Numbered from the stretch's first letter, positions 17,857-26,714 are shown. The stretch: 64,000 bases of DNA from Hoeflea_A sp963921345 (GCA_963921345.3 CAWUFE020000007.1:3658001-3722000); one strand, 5' to 3'. Notes: a model not told the origin generated them from the letters alone. Translations and numbers: made by a program.

Positions 17857-18335
17857 GCTTCCCGACCCGCGACGACCTCATCGACTACGTCTACGAGGAA
17901 GCCCGCATGATCGATGACGGGCGCTTCGACGAATGGCTGTCGCTGTTTACCGAGGACGGCTACTACTGGATGCCGCTCGACTACAAGCAGGAAGACGCCA
18001 AGCACGTCACCTCGCTGATGTACGAGGACGAGTTTTTGCGCAAGTTGCGGGTCGAGCGCCTGAAAGGGGAGCGGACCTTTTCGCAAAAGCCGAAAAGCCG
18101 CTGCCACCACGTGCTGCAAAGGCCCTTCATTGACCTCATGGACCACGACAACGGGCTGTTCGTCACCCACACGCCGTTCCACTATGTCGAAACGCGGCTC
18201 GATGAGCAGATTCTGCTGGCCGCGAATGCGCGCCATGAACTGGTGCTTCAGGACGGCGCGTTGAAAATGCGGCTGAAGCGCATCGACCTGCTCAACAGCG
18301 ACGCCGCCTTCGGCAATATCCAGCTGTTTCTCTAG
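17853..18335 (+). CDS. Aromatic-ring-hydroxylating oxygenase, beta subunit
   Basis: A 160-residue NTF2/SnoaL-fold small subunit, with typical features (YVYEEARMIDDGRFDEWLSL, LFTEDGYYWMPLD, KSRCHHVLQRPFI). It is structural in the alpha3beta3 oxygenase and has no metal site. It overlaps the alpha-subunit stop by 4 nt and is followed 6 nt later by the ligase gene. Confidence 0.9.
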   Translation: MSFPTRDDLIDYVYEEARMIDDGRFDEWLSLFTEDGYYWMPLDYKQEDAKHVTSLMYEDEFLRKLRVERLKGERTFSQKPKSRCHHVLQRPFIDLMDHDNGLFVTHTPFHYVETRLDEQILLAANARHELVLQDGALKMRLKRIDLLNSDAAFGNIQLFL

Positions 18336-18341
18336 GCAACC

Positions 18342-19973
18342 ATGACAGAGCAATCAAAACAGGACGGCAGCGTCTATGGGCGGTTCGCCGCGGCGGCCGG
18401 CCGCTGGCCGCAGCGGCCGTTTCTCAACGTGCTGCCGGAAACCGCGAAAGCCTACGGCATTTCGTCAGGCGAGCTAACCTACGACGACGCGCTTGCCGAG
18501 ATCGATAGGCTGCGCGAAGCCTATTTCGCGGCCGGCTACAAATCCGGCGCTCGGGTGATGCTGCTGCTGGAGAACCGGCCGGAATACGTGCTCCACTGGT
18601 TCGCGCTCAATGCGCTCGGCCTGTCCGTCGTACCGGTCAATCCGGACCTGCAGGCGGCGGAACTCGACTATCTCTCGGGCCATGCCGAGCCTGTGCTGGC
18701 GCTGGCCACGGAAAGCCGGGTTTCCGATCTGGAAGGGGCCAGCAGCAGAAGCGGTGTCAACTTTCCGGTCATCGTACCTGGCATGGACCTGCCGCGCCTC
18801 GAGGGCGACAGCGACACCGCTGCCGAACCGTCGCCGGAGACGGAAGCCGCGATGCTCTATACCTCCGGCACCACCGGCAATCCCAAGGGCTGCATCCTCT
18901 CCAACACCTATTTCCTCAATGCCGGCGACTGGTATGCGACGGTCGGCGGGGTCTGTGCGCTCACCGAAGACGGCGAACGGATGATCACGCCGCTGCCGAT
19001 GTTCCACATGAACGCCATGGCCTGCTCGCTGATGGGGATGGTCACTGTCGGCGGCTGCCTGACGGTGCTCGACAGGTTCCATCCGCGCAGTTGGTGGGAC
19101 AGCGTGCGCGAAAGCCGCGCCACCTGCCTGCACTATCTGGGCGTCATGCCGTCGATCCTGATGAAGGCCGATCCGCAGCCCGGCGATGGCGACCACTCCG
19201 TGCGCTTCGGCTTCGGCGCCGGCATCGACCCCAAACTGCAGATCCCCTTCGAAGAGCGCTTCGGCATTCCGCTGGTCGAAGGCTGGGCGATGACGGAAAC
19301 CGGCCTCGGCGCGACCATCACCGCCAATCGCGAACCGCGCAAGCGCGGCGTCAGCTGCCTCGGGCGGCCGGAACCGGACGTCGAGGCGCGCATCGTCACT
19401 GACGATGGCCGCGAGGCGGGCGCCGACGAACCCGGCGAACTGCTGGTACGGCATGCTGGCGACGATCCGCGCTTCGGATTCTTTACCGCCTATTACAAGG
19501 ACCCGGACGCCACGGCGGAAGCCTGGGAAGGCGGCTGGTTCCACACCGGCGATATCGTCCGCCGCGACGCCGACGGCTATTTCTTCTTCGTCGACCGCAA
19601 GAAGAACGTCATCCGCCGCAGCGGCGAGAACATCGCCGCGGTCGAGGTCGAAACCATCCTCATGCAGCATCCGGAAATCAAGGCGGCGGCCGCCGCACCG
19701 GCCCCCGACGCGCTGCGCGGCGACGAGGTCTTCGTCTGTCTCGTGGTCGAGGGCGAGCGCTCGGAAGAACGGGCGCGGTCGATCGTCTCCTGGTGCCTGG
19801 AGCAGATGGCCTATTACAAGGCGCCGGGCTATGTCGCCTTCGTCGACAGGCTGCCGCTGACGGCGACACAGAAGATCCAGCGTGGCGTGCTGAAGGCCGA
19901 GGTTCGCCGATTGCTCGACGAAAGCGCCGCCTTCGACACCCGTTCCATGAAAAAGCGGCTGGTGCCCACGTGA
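18342..19973 (+). CDS. Acyl/aryl-CoA ligase (AMP-forming)
   Basis: A 543-residue ANL-superfamily ligase. Signature P-loop MLYTSGTTGNPKGC is near residue 170, GWAMTETGLGATI is the adenine-site motif, and GWFHTGDIV precedes the hinge DRKKNVIRRSGENIAAVEVE. The C-terminal catalytic lysine lies in TATQKIQRGVLK. It is closest in style to crotonobetaine/carnitine-CoA ligases, but in this operon it probably activates the carboxylate of the oxygenated aromatic intermediate. The stop overlaps the GTG start of the thiolase-like gene. Confidence 0.9.
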   Translation: MTEQSKQDGSVYGRFAAAAGRWPQRPFLNVLPETAKAYGISSGELTYDDALAEIDRLREAYFAAGYKSGARVMLLLENRPEYVLHWFALNALGLSVVPVNPDLQAAELDYLSGHAEPVLALATESRVSDLEGASSRSGVNFPVIVPGMDLPRLEGDSDTAAEPSPETEAAMLYTSGTTGNPKGCILSNTYFLNAGDWYATVGGVCALTEDGERMITPLPMFHMNAMACSLMGMVTVGGCLTVLDRFHPRSWWDSVRESRATCLHYLGVMPSILMKADPQPGDGDHSVRFGFGAGIDPKLQIPFEERFGIPLVEGWAMTETGLGATITANREPRKRGVSCLGRPEPDVEARIVTDDGREAGADEPGELLVRHAGDDPRFGFFTAYYKDPDATAEAWEGGWFHTGDIVRRDADGYFFFVDRKKNVIRRSGENIAAVEVETILMQHPEIKAAAAAPAPDALRGDEVFVCLVVEGERSEERARSIVSWCLEQMAYYKAPGYVAFVDRLPLTATQKIQRGVLKAEVRRLLDESAAFDTRSMKKRLVPT

Positions 19974-21145
19974 GCGGACGGCGGCAGGCCTATGACGGCG
20001 TCGTTTTGGCTGTCCCAGTGACGGTGCCCTATCAGCGCTTTTCCAAGGAAACCGCGCATTGGTGGATCGCCCGTGCGTTGCGCGAACTGCTGGCCGGAGC
20101 CGGCCTGACGACCGGCGATGTCGACGGGTTGTCGGTGTCCAGCTTCTCGCTGTTTCCCGATACGGCGGTCGGCCTGACCCAGCATCTCGGCCTGACCCCG
20201 CGCTGGCTCGACCACATCCCGTTCGGCGGCGCCAGCGGGATTGCGGCGGTACGGCGGGCGGCCCGGGCGGTGCAGGCGGGCGATGCCGATATCGTTGCCT
20301 GCGTCGCCGGCGACACCAACCATGTCGACAGTTTCCGGCGCATGCTGTCGAGCTTCAGCCGCTTCGCTCAGGACGCCTCCTACCCATACGGCTCCGGCGG
20401 CCCAAATGCCTGCTTCGCCTTGCTGACCGACCACTACATGCGGACCTATGGCGCGACGCGCGAGGATTTCGGCCTCATTTGCGTCGCCCAGCGCGACAAT
20501 GCGCTGAAATACCCGCATGCCGTCATGAAGAAGCCGCTGACGCTCGAGCAGTACATGGATGCCCGGCCGATCTCGGACCCGATCTATCTGTTCGACTGCG
20601 TCATGCCGGTTGCCGGCGCCGAGGCCTTTCTGGTGATGCGCGAGGACGACGCTCGTGCCGCCAATCTCGAGCACGCCCATATTCTGGGGACCATCGAGCG
20701 ACACAACGCCTTTCCGGACGATCCGATCCAGTTGCGCGGCGGCTGGGTTATGGATGTCGACGAGCTCTACGCCATGGCCGGCACAGCTCCCGAGACCATC
20801 GATGTCATGCAGACCTATGACGATTATCCGGTGATCGTGATGATGCAGTTCGAGGATCTCGGTTTCTGCGCCAAGGGCGAAGGGCCGCAATTCGTGCGCG
20901 ACCGGGACCTGACCATCAGCGGCGACTTTCCCCACAACACGTCGGGCGGCCAGCTGTCGGCCGGCCAGGCGGGGGCAGCCGGCGGTTATATCGGCATGAC
21001 CGAGGCGCTGCGGCAGGTCACCGGCGCAGCCGGCCCGACACAGGTGAAGGATGCCAGGACCGCCCTGGTCTCAGGCTTCGGCATGATCAATTACGACCGC
21101 GGCCTGTGTTCGGGCGCGGCCATCATCAGCGGAGACGGGCCATGA
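19970..21145 (+). CDS. Thiolase-like (lipid-transfer/Ltp-type) protein lacking canonical thiolase residues
   Basis: A 391-residue thiolase-fold protein with a GTG start in a 4-nt overlap with the ligase stop. The usual nucleophile segment GGACASG reads FGGASG here (residues 85-90), with no cysteine. The C-terminal GHPxGATG reads GQAGAAGG (332-339), with Gln in place of His. The DUF35 partner lies directly downstream. This is the arrangement of Ltp2-type retro-aldolases, which need a DUF35 (ChsH2-like) partner and do not use thiolase chemistry. A C-C cleaving aldolase role on an acyl-CoA is therefore more likely than thiolysis. Function is inferred. Confidence 0.85.
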   Translation: MSGRRQAYDGVVLAVPVTVPYQRFSKETAHWWIARALRELLAGAGLTTGDVDGLSVSSFSLFPDTAVGLTQHLGLTPRWLDHIPFGGASGIAAVRRAARAVQAGDADIVACVAGDTNHVDSFRRMLSSFSRFAQDASYPYGSGGPNACFALLTDHYMRTYGATREDFGLICVAQRDNALKYPHAVMKKPLTLEQYMDARPISDPIYLFDCVMPVAGAEAFLVMREDDARAANLEHAHILGTIERHNAFPDDPIQLRGGWVMDVDELYAMAGTAPETIDVMQTYDDYPVIVMMQFEDLGFCAKGEGPQFVRDRDLTISGDFPHNTSGGQLSAGQAGAAGGYIGMTEALRQVTGAAGPTQVKDARTALVSGFGMINYDRGLCSGAAIISGDGP

Positions 21146-22398
21146 CCGATCCGCTCGCGCCGCCGCCCAAGAAGGACCCGCAGAGGCGCTCGCGCGTGCC
21201 GACCCGGCCGTCGCACATGCGTAGCCGAGCAGCACTGGGCCTGGCCGCGGCTGCCGCCGAGGGCCGCTTCATGCTGCAGGTCTGCGGCGAATGCGGTGCC
21301 GTGCAATATCCGCCTCGCGACGCCTGCGGCAAGTGCCTGAGCGTCGATCTGACATGGCAGGATGTCGCCACCGGCGGCGCGCTGATAGCCGAAACGACGG
21401 TGCGCACCAGCACCAATGTCTATTTCCGCGAACGCACGCCCTGGCGCGTGGGAACGGTGCAGCTCGATGCCGGCCCGCCGGCCATGTGCCACGTGCATGG
21501 CGACGTGGCGATGGGCGACCGGGTGCGGATGATCAACCGGCTGGACAAGTCCGGCCAGGGCGTGCTGTTCGCCCTGCCGGAAAAAGCCACGCCGAACATG
21601 GAGGACGATCCTCACATGCGCGAAATGACCTGCGACCCGAAATTCCGGCGGGTGCTGATCACCGATGCCCGCAACCCGAACGCACCGGCCCTGGCTCAGG
21701 CCTTGGCCGACGCCGGCGCATCGATGATCTTCGTCGGCGAGGCGGAAAGCTGGCTGCCCTATCCGGGCCGCGAGGCGCTCGCCAACATCCCCAATGTCGA
21801 CATCCTGCCGCTCGACGTCACCGACACGGCCTCGGTCAGGGAGCTGCTCGGCGAGATCGGCGGCAAGACGGACATCCTGGTCAACAATGCCCGCTTCGTG
21901 CGGCCCGGCGGCATCATCGACAGCATCGACGTCAACCACGCGCGCGACGAGATGGACGTGAACTATTTCGGCATGATGCGGCTCGCCCAGGCCTTCGGGC
22001 CGGCACTGCGCGCTCGCGGCGCCGATGGCGACAACAGTGCCGCTGCCTGGGTCAACATCCTGTCGGTCTATGCCTGGTCGAACCAGCCGGAATTCGGCGC
22101 CTTCTCGGCTTCCAACGCGGCTGCACTCTCGCTGTCGCAATGCCTGCGGGCGGAGTTGTGGCCGGGCGGGGTGCGGGTGATGAACGTCTTCGCGGGTCCG
22201 ACGGAAGACGAGTGGCACCAGCCGCTGCCGCCGCCGAAGGTGCAACCGGCGGCGCTCGCCCGGGCCGTCGTCGCCGGGCTGAAGGACGGGCTCGAAGACG
22301 TGTTCGTCGGCGACGTGGCGAAGGACCTGATCGAGCGCTGGCGCGCCGGCCCGAAAATCCTCGAGCGCGAGATGATCGAGCAGGGAGGCGGGTCATGA
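21142..22398 (+). CDS. DUF35 zinc-ribbon/OB-fold protein fused to a degenerate SDR domain
   Basis: A 418-residue two-domain protein. Residues about 40-150 form a DUF35 module with rubredoxin-like zinc ribbon cysteines C48, C51, C62 and C65, then an OB-fold. Residues about 168-400 are an SDR-like Rossmann domain that keeps NNA (248-250). It lacks the TGxxxGxG cofactor motif (reads TDARNPNAP), and the catalytic Y-x-x-x-K is F321-x-x-x-N325. The SDR half is thus probably a pseudo-enzyme or binding domain. The DUF35 half is the expected partner of the adjacent thiolase-like protein. Both ends overlap neighbours by ATGA. Confidence 0.85.
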   Translation: MTDPLAPPPKKDPQRRSRVPTRPSHMRSRAALGLAAAAAEGRFMLQVCGECGAVQYPPRDACGKCLSVDLTWQDVATGGALIAETTVRTSTNVYFRERTPWRVGTVQLDAGPPAMCHVHGDVAMGDRVRMINRLDKSGQGVLFALPEKATPNMEDDPHMREMTCDPKFRRVLITDARNPNAPALAQALADAGASMIFVGEAESWLPYPGREALANIPNVDILPLDVTDTASVRELLGEIGGKTDILVNNARFVRPGGIIDSIDVNHARDEMDVNYFGMMRLAQAFGPALRARGADGDNSAAAWVNILSVYAWSNQPEFGAFSASNAAALSLSQCLRAELWPGGVRVMNVFAGPTEDEWHQPLPPPKVQPAALARAVVAGLKDGLEDVFVGDVAKDLIERWRAGPKILEREMIEQGGGS

Positions 22399-23192
22399 GC
22401 AAGGCGGCGCGCGGCGATGTGCTGCAGGACCTCGCCGGGGCGCTTGCCTCGGGCGCGGTCCGCGTGGTGGACCTGACCCACACGCTCGATCCGGATTTCC
22501 CGGTCATCATCCTGCCGCCGGAGTTCGGCCAGTGCGCACGATTCCGCATCGAGGAGGTCTCCGACTTCGACCAGCGCGGTCCGGGCTGGAAGTGGAACAA
22601 TTTCTCCTGTGGCGAGCACACCGGCACGCATTTCGACGCGCCGCTCCACTGGATCTCCGGGCGCGACCTGCCCAACAACAGCGTCGATACGATTCCCGTG
22701 GAGAAATTCGTCGGCCCGGTCTGTGTGATCGACTGCAGCGAGGATGCCTCGAAGGACGACGATTTCGAACTGACGCCGGAGATCATCAAGGCCTGGGAAA
22801 CGGACCATGGCCGCATTCCCGAGGACAGCTGGGTGCTGATGCGTACCGACTGGTCGAAGCGCAGCGGCGAGGCCTATCTCAACATGCGCGAGGACGGTCC
22901 GCACGCGCCGGGGCCGACGCCGGACGCGATCCGTTTCCTGATCGACGAACGCAAGATCCGCGGTTTCGGCACCGAAACCGTCGGCACAGATGCCGGCCAG
23001 GGCATGCATTACACGCCGCCCTACCCGGCCCACTATTATCTGCACGGCGCCGGCCGCTACGGCCTGCAGTGCCTGCGCAATCTCGACCAGCTGCCGCCCA
23101 CCGGAGCAATGCTGATCTCGGCGCCGCTGAAGATCAAGCAGGGCACCGGCAGCCCCTTGCGGGTGATGGCACTGGTCACCGATGGAGACTGA
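22395..23192 (+). CDS. Cyclase-family metal-dependent hydrolase (isatin hydrolase/kynurenine formamidase-like)
   Basis: A 265-residue member of the PF04199 cyclase family. The metal-binding signature is HTGTHFDAPLHW (H-x-G-T-H-x-D), with distal histidines in the MHYTPPYPAHYYLHGAG region. The family includes isatin hydrolase, kynurenine formamidase and some carbinolamide hydrolases, all of which open or cleave an amide next to an aromatic ring. In an operon with a ring oxygenase, CoA ligase and aldolase-like pair, hydrolysis of isatin or a related lactam is a reasonable prediction. It starts in an ATGA overlap. Confidence 0.88.
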   Translation: MSKAARGDVLQDLAGALASGAVRVVDLTHTLDPDFPVIILPPEFGQCARFRIEEVSDFDQRGPGWKWNNFSCGEHTGTHFDAPLHWISGRDLPNNSVDTIPVEKFVGPVCVIDCSEDASKDDDFELTPEIIKAWETDHGRIPEDSWVLMRTDWSKRSGEAYLNMREDGPHAPGPTPDAIRFLIDERKIRGFGTETVGTDAGQGMHYTPPYPAHYYLHGAGRYGLQCLRNLDQLPPTGAMLISAPLKIKQGTGSPLRVMALVTDGD

Positions 23193-23193
23193 C

Positions 23194-23922
23194 ATGAGCG
23201 AACAACTGACGGCGGTGATCACCGGCGCGAGCAAGGGCATCGGCGCCGACCTGGCGCGACGCATGCTCGACGACGGCTACCGGGTGATTTCGATCGCCCG
23301 GCACGCGCCGGATTATTCCCACGACAACCTGTCGTCGGTGGAAACCGACCTGCTCGACGAACAGGCGGTCGCCGATGCGGCGGCGCAAATTGCCAGCGAG
23401 CACGACGTCACCCATTTCATCCAGAATGCCGGTCTGATCTGGCCGAACCTGGTCGAAGACGCCAAGCCGTCCGACATTACCGGCCTGGCGCAACTGCATC
23501 TCGGCTCGGCGCTGACCCTGCTACAGGCCTTCCTGCCGTCGATGAAGGAAAAACGCTTCGGCCGGGTGATCTTCAACGGCTCGCGCGCCGCACTCGGCGT
23601 GCCGACGCGCACCGCCTACAGCGCCTCCAAGGCCGGCATGATCGGCATGGCGCGAACCTGGGCGCTGGAACTGGCAAGACACCAGATCACCGTCAACGTT
23701 GTGGCGCCCGGCCCGGTGCTGACCGACAATTTCTGGGGCATCATTCCGAAGGACAGCCAGCAGCAGCACGACCTGGCCGACCGCATTCCGGTCGGACGGC
23801 TTGGAACGGTCGAGGACATCACCAACGCCTTCATGTTCTTCGCCGACCCGAAAAGCGGCTTCATCACCGGCCAGACCCTGTTCGTCTGCGGCGGCGCCAG
23901 CGTGGGTACCGCCTTGCTTTAG
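23194..23922 (+). CDS. Short-chain dehydrogenase/reductase
   Basis: A 242-residue classical SDR. The cofactor motif TGASKGIG is at residues 10-17, NAG at 78-80, and the catalytic set S130, Y142 and K146 (AYSASK) is intact, unlike in the SDR domain of the neighbouring fusion. ATG 23194 is preceded by GGAGACTGAC; an in-frame ATG at 23182 lies inside the preceding gene. It is last in the operon, and its stop overlaps the end of the convergent DUF1284 gene by 4 nt. The substrate is unknown; a hydroxylated ring or acyl-CoA intermediate is possible. Confidence 0.92.
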   Translation: MSEQLTAVITGASKGIGADLARRMLDDGYRVISIARHAPDYSHDNLSSVETDLLDEQAVADAAAQIASEHDVTHFIQNAGLIWPNLVEDAKPSDITGLAQLHLGSALTLLQAFLPSMKEKRFGRVIFNGSRAALGVPTRTAYSASKAGMIGMARTWALELARHQITVNVVAPGPVLTDNFWGIIPKDSQQQHDLADRIPVGRLGTVEDITNAFMFFADPKSGFITGQTLFVCGGASVGTALL

Positions 23923-24356
23923 GGTTGCGGCTTTTCGCCACCGATCCGGGTGTCTCCAAAGCCGTCGGCCGCAATGCCGGTACAGAGCGGTGCCCATTCG
24001 CACCCGGTGCAGGCCTTGCGGATCGTGCCGACTTCGAACGCCCCACGCAGATGACCGATGCGACGGGCGTCCAATACTATCCGATCGTCACCTTCGACGG
24101 GGAGCGAAAGCAGCTCGCTGACCGCTTCGGCGGCGTCTCTGTCCCGCTGGGCGACGCTGTCGCCAAGGCAGTGCGGCTCGTCTTCTTCCATCAACGGTGC
24201 GCAGATGTCGTCGGGCCCTTCGACCAGGAGAATTTCTTCGCCGTCGGCAATGCGTTGGGCGATAGCGTCGTAGTTCGCGGTGAAGGCCGGGCTGTAACCC
24301 TTGCCGACATAGGTCAATATGCACAACAGGTGGTGCGGGCGCAGTCGGATCGTCAA
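23919..24356 (-). CDS. DUF1284 protein
   Basis: A 145-residue protein that begins RLRPHHLLCILTYVGKGYSP, the hallmark of DUF1284, with cysteines in CTGCEWAPLC near the C-terminus suggesting a metal or Fe-S site. The likely start is TTG 24356, which gives the conserved N-terminus; no clear RBS is visible. It lies 33 nt after panC on the same strand and may be the last gene of the bioY-panB-panC operon. Function is unknown. Confidence 0.85.
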   Translation of the reverse strand: MTIRLRPHHLLCILTYVGKGYSPAFTANYDAIAQRIADGEEILLVEGPDDICAPLMEEDEPHCLGDSVAQRDRDAAEAVSELLSLPVEGDDRIVLDARRIGHLRGAFEVGTIRKACTGCEWAPLCTGIAADGFGDTRIGGEKPQP

Positions 24357-24389
24357 AGCGGAACGGGTCCGGTCGCGAGCGGAGACTGC

Positions 24390-25253
24390 CTAGGCATGGC
24401 GGGGCGCGGCCGGAACCGCGACATTGTCGATCAGCCGGGTCCTACCGAGAAAGGCCGCCGCCAGCAATCGCGCCGGGACATCGGCGCGGTCGAGCGGACG
24501 CAAATCCTTCTCCGCCCGCAATTCCAGATAGTCGATGCGGTCAAAGCCGGCATCGACGACGGCCTTTTCGGCTCCCGACAGAAGCGGGGCAACCGGCTCG
24601 CCACGTGCGATGCGGGTCGCCATCCCGAGCAGTGCCGCGGCCAGGACCGGCGCCCGCCGTCTTTCAGCCTCCGTCAGGTGGACATTGCGCGACGACATGG
24701 CGAGGCCGTCGGCCTCGCGAACCGTCGGGCAAGCGACGATGTCGGCCGGAATGTCGAGATCGCGCACCAGTCGACGTACGACATGCAGTTGCTGATAGTC
24801 CTTTTCGCCGAAAAAAGCGGTGTCGGCGCCGGTCTGGAGGAGCAGCTTGGCGACAACGGTGGCAACGCCATCGAAATGGCCGGGTCTGGCGGCGCCGCAC
24901 AGCCCTTCGCCGACGCCGCTGACGGAGATGTTGGTGGCGAAACCGTCGGGGTAGACTTCCGCAGAGCCCGGCGCATAGAGCAGGTCGGTGCCAAGGCCGG
25001 CAAGCAGAGCGGCGTCGGTTTCCTCGGTGCGTGGGTAGGCCGCCAGATCGTCGGCGTCGTTGAACTGCCGGGGATTGACGAACAGGGTGGCAATCACCCG
25101 ATCGGCTCTTGAGCGGGCGGCCCGCACCAGGCTGAGATGGCCGTCATGCAGGCCGCCCATGGTGGGCACAACCGAAACCGTCTGGCCGGCCCTGCGCCAT
25201 GGACGGACGGTGGCGCGCAATTCCGCGACGGTTCGCGCGATCGGCATCGTCAT
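24390..25253 (-). CDS. panC: Pantothenate synthetase PanC
   Basis: A 287-residue ATP-dependent ligase that joins pantoate and beta-alanine. Motifs include VPTMGGLHDGHLSLV (with the class-I nucleotide-binding His), LFVNPRQFNDADDL, VAKLLLQTGADTAFFGEKD and the KMSKS-like MSSRNVHL. The ATG at 25253 overlaps the panB stop (ATGA). Upstream in-frame sequence is panB in another frame. It acts directly after PanB in coenzyme A synthesis. Confidence 0.96.
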   Translation of the reverse strand: MTMPIARTVAELRATVRPWRRAGQTVSVVPTMGGLHDGHLSLVRAARSRADRVIATLFVNPRQFNDADDLAAYPRTEETDAALLAGLGTDLLYAPGSAEVYPDGFATNISVSGVGEGLCGAARPGHFDGVATVVAKLLLQTGADTAFFGEKDYQQLHVVRRLVRDLDIPADIVACPTVREADGLAMSSRNVHLTEAERRRAPVLAAALLGMATRIARGEPVAPLLSGAEKAVVDAGFDRIDYLELRAEKDLRPLDRADVPARLLAAAFLGRTRLIDNVAVPAAPRHA

Positions 25254-26089
25254 GAGGCGGCCGCCGACGATGGCGCGACTTCCGCGAAAACATGCTCGGC
25301 TGCGGGAAACCGTCGGGCCCGCACATCGGCGGCATAATGCGCGAGCGCCGCATCGGAGTCGCGCTCGATCTCGGCATAACGCTTGACGAATTTCGCCTTG
25401 AAGCCGTTGAAGCCGCCGAGCAGGTCGTCGGCGACCAGGATCTGGCCATCGCAAGCGGGCGAAGCGCCGATGCCGATGGTGGGCACCTCCAATTCCGCGC
25501 TGATTCGGGTTGCCAGGCCTTCGGTCACTTTTTCGATGACGACGGCGAACGCACCTGCTGCGGCCACCGCGACGGCGTCGCGCAGGATGCGCTCGGCATC
25601 GGCGCCACGCCCCTGAACCGCATAGCCGCCAAGACCGTGAACCGACTGCGGCGTCAGTCCGACATGGCCGACGACGGGAATACCGCGCGCCGACAGAAAG
25701 GCGATGGTGTCGGCCATGTCCGTGCCGCCCTCCAGCTTGACCGCCTCGCAGCCGGTCTCGCGCATCAACCGGGCGGCGTTGCCGAAGGCCGATTGCGGAC
25801 TTTCCTCATAGGAGCCGAAGGGCATGTCGACGACCATCAGGGCGCGGTCCAGACCGCGGCGCACGGCGCGGCCGTGCAGGACCATCATGTCCATCGTGAC
25901 CTCGAGGGTCGAGGCCAGGCCGTGCAGCACCATGCCGACGCTGTCGCCGACCAGCACCAGGTCGCAGTGACGATCGGCAAGCCGGGCCATCGGCGTGGTA
26001 TAGGCGGCAACGCAAACCAGCGGCTCGCCCTGTTTGCGACCGCGGATATCCGGCACCGTTAACGGTGCCGGTCCCTTGTCGATGCTCAT
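25250..26089 (-). CDS. panB: 3-methyl-2-oxobutanoate hydroxymethyltransferase PanB
   Basis: A 279-residue TIM-barrel enzyme that makes ketopantoate with methylene-tetrahydrofolate. Family motifs are CVAAYTTPMARLAD, LVGDSVGMVLHG, VVDMPFGSYEESP, HVGLTPQSVH and TIGIGASPACDGQILV. The start is ATG 26089 (MSIDKGPAPLTV), 7 nt after the bioY stop. It is co-directional with bioY and panC, so probably read from the BioR-boxed promoter ahead of bioY. Confidence 0.96.
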   Translation of the reverse strand: MSIDKGPAPLTVPDIRGRKQGEPLVCVAAYTTPMARLADRHCDLVLVGDSVGMVLHGLASTLEVTMDMMVLHGRAVRRGLDRALMVVDMPFGSYEESPQSAFGNAARLMRETGCEAVKLEGGTDMADTIAFLSARGIPVVGHVGLTPQSVHGLGGYAVQGRGADAERILRDAVAVAAAGAFAVVIEKVTEGLATRISAELEVPTIGIGASPACDGQILVADDLLGGFNGFKAKFVKRYAEIERDSDAALAHYAADVRARRFPAAEHVFAEVAPSSAAAS

Positions 26090-26096
26090 GCCGGAC

Positions 26097-26687
26097 TCAG
26101 GATTGCCGTGCCGCGCCACGCCGGGCCAGCACACCGAGAACCGCCGCGGCAAGCGCGGATTTCAGCACGCCGCCCAGGATAAAGCGCAAGACGCCATGCA
26201 CGATCGCCGGCTCGATGCCGATCATCATCGCCAGCCAGGCCGCGCCGAGCACCAGGCAGGCGGCGTTACCGATGAGAGCGGCGAGAAACGCCAGCCCGAC
26301 GTGGTGGCCGTTCCAGCCGCGCTCGGCCAGCCAGCCGACCAGCGCGCCGCAAAGCGGAAAGGCGAACAGATAGCCGCCGGTCGGCCCGAGGAAATGCAGA
26401 AACCCGGAGGCACCGCCGGCGAGCACCGGCATGCCCACCGCACCTTCGACCAGCCAGGCGGTGATGGTGATGCCGCCGAGCCGCCAGCCATAGAGCGCGC
26501 CGATCAGGGTGACCGCGAATGTCTGCATGGTGACGGGGACCGGCACCATCGGCACCTCGATATAGGACGACAGGGCGAGAAAGCCGGTGCCGAGAAGCAC
26601 GGCGCCGACCTGCCAGCCGAGCGAACGGTCCTTGAGATGCAAGGGACTGAAGGCAGGCTTGATGGCGGGGGCGGCCGATTGGTTCAT
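26097..26687 (-). CDS. bioY: Biotin transporter substrate-binding subunit BioY
   Basis: A 196-residue integral membrane S-component with about six hydrophobic helices. The family motifs are EVPMVPVPVTMQTFAV and GPTGGYLFAFPLCGALVG. It imports biotin alone or with a shared ECF energizer; no bioMN genes are nearby. The RBS is AGGAGAGCCCC before ATG 26687. A perfect BioR box lies 28 bp upstream, so BioR repression of bioY is expected. panB follows 7 nt downstream. Confidence 0.95.
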   Translation of the reverse strand: MNQSAAPAIKPAFSPLHLKDRSLGWQVGAVLLGTGFLALSSYIEVPMVPVPVTMQTFAVTLIGALYGWRLGGITITAWLVEGAVGMPVLAGGASGFLHFLGPTGGYLFAFPLCGALVGWLAERGWNGHHVGLAFLAALIGNAACLVLGAAWLAMMIGIEPAIVHGVLRFILGGVLKSALAAAVLGVLARRGAARQS

Positions 26688-26714
26688 GGGGCTCTCCTGA
26701 TCGATGAACTCAAA

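Noticed and set aside
24390..25454. A longer PanC with a 67-residue N-terminal extension
   Set aside because: The extension is panB read in another frame; ATG 25253 overlaps the panB stop and gives the normal PanC length.
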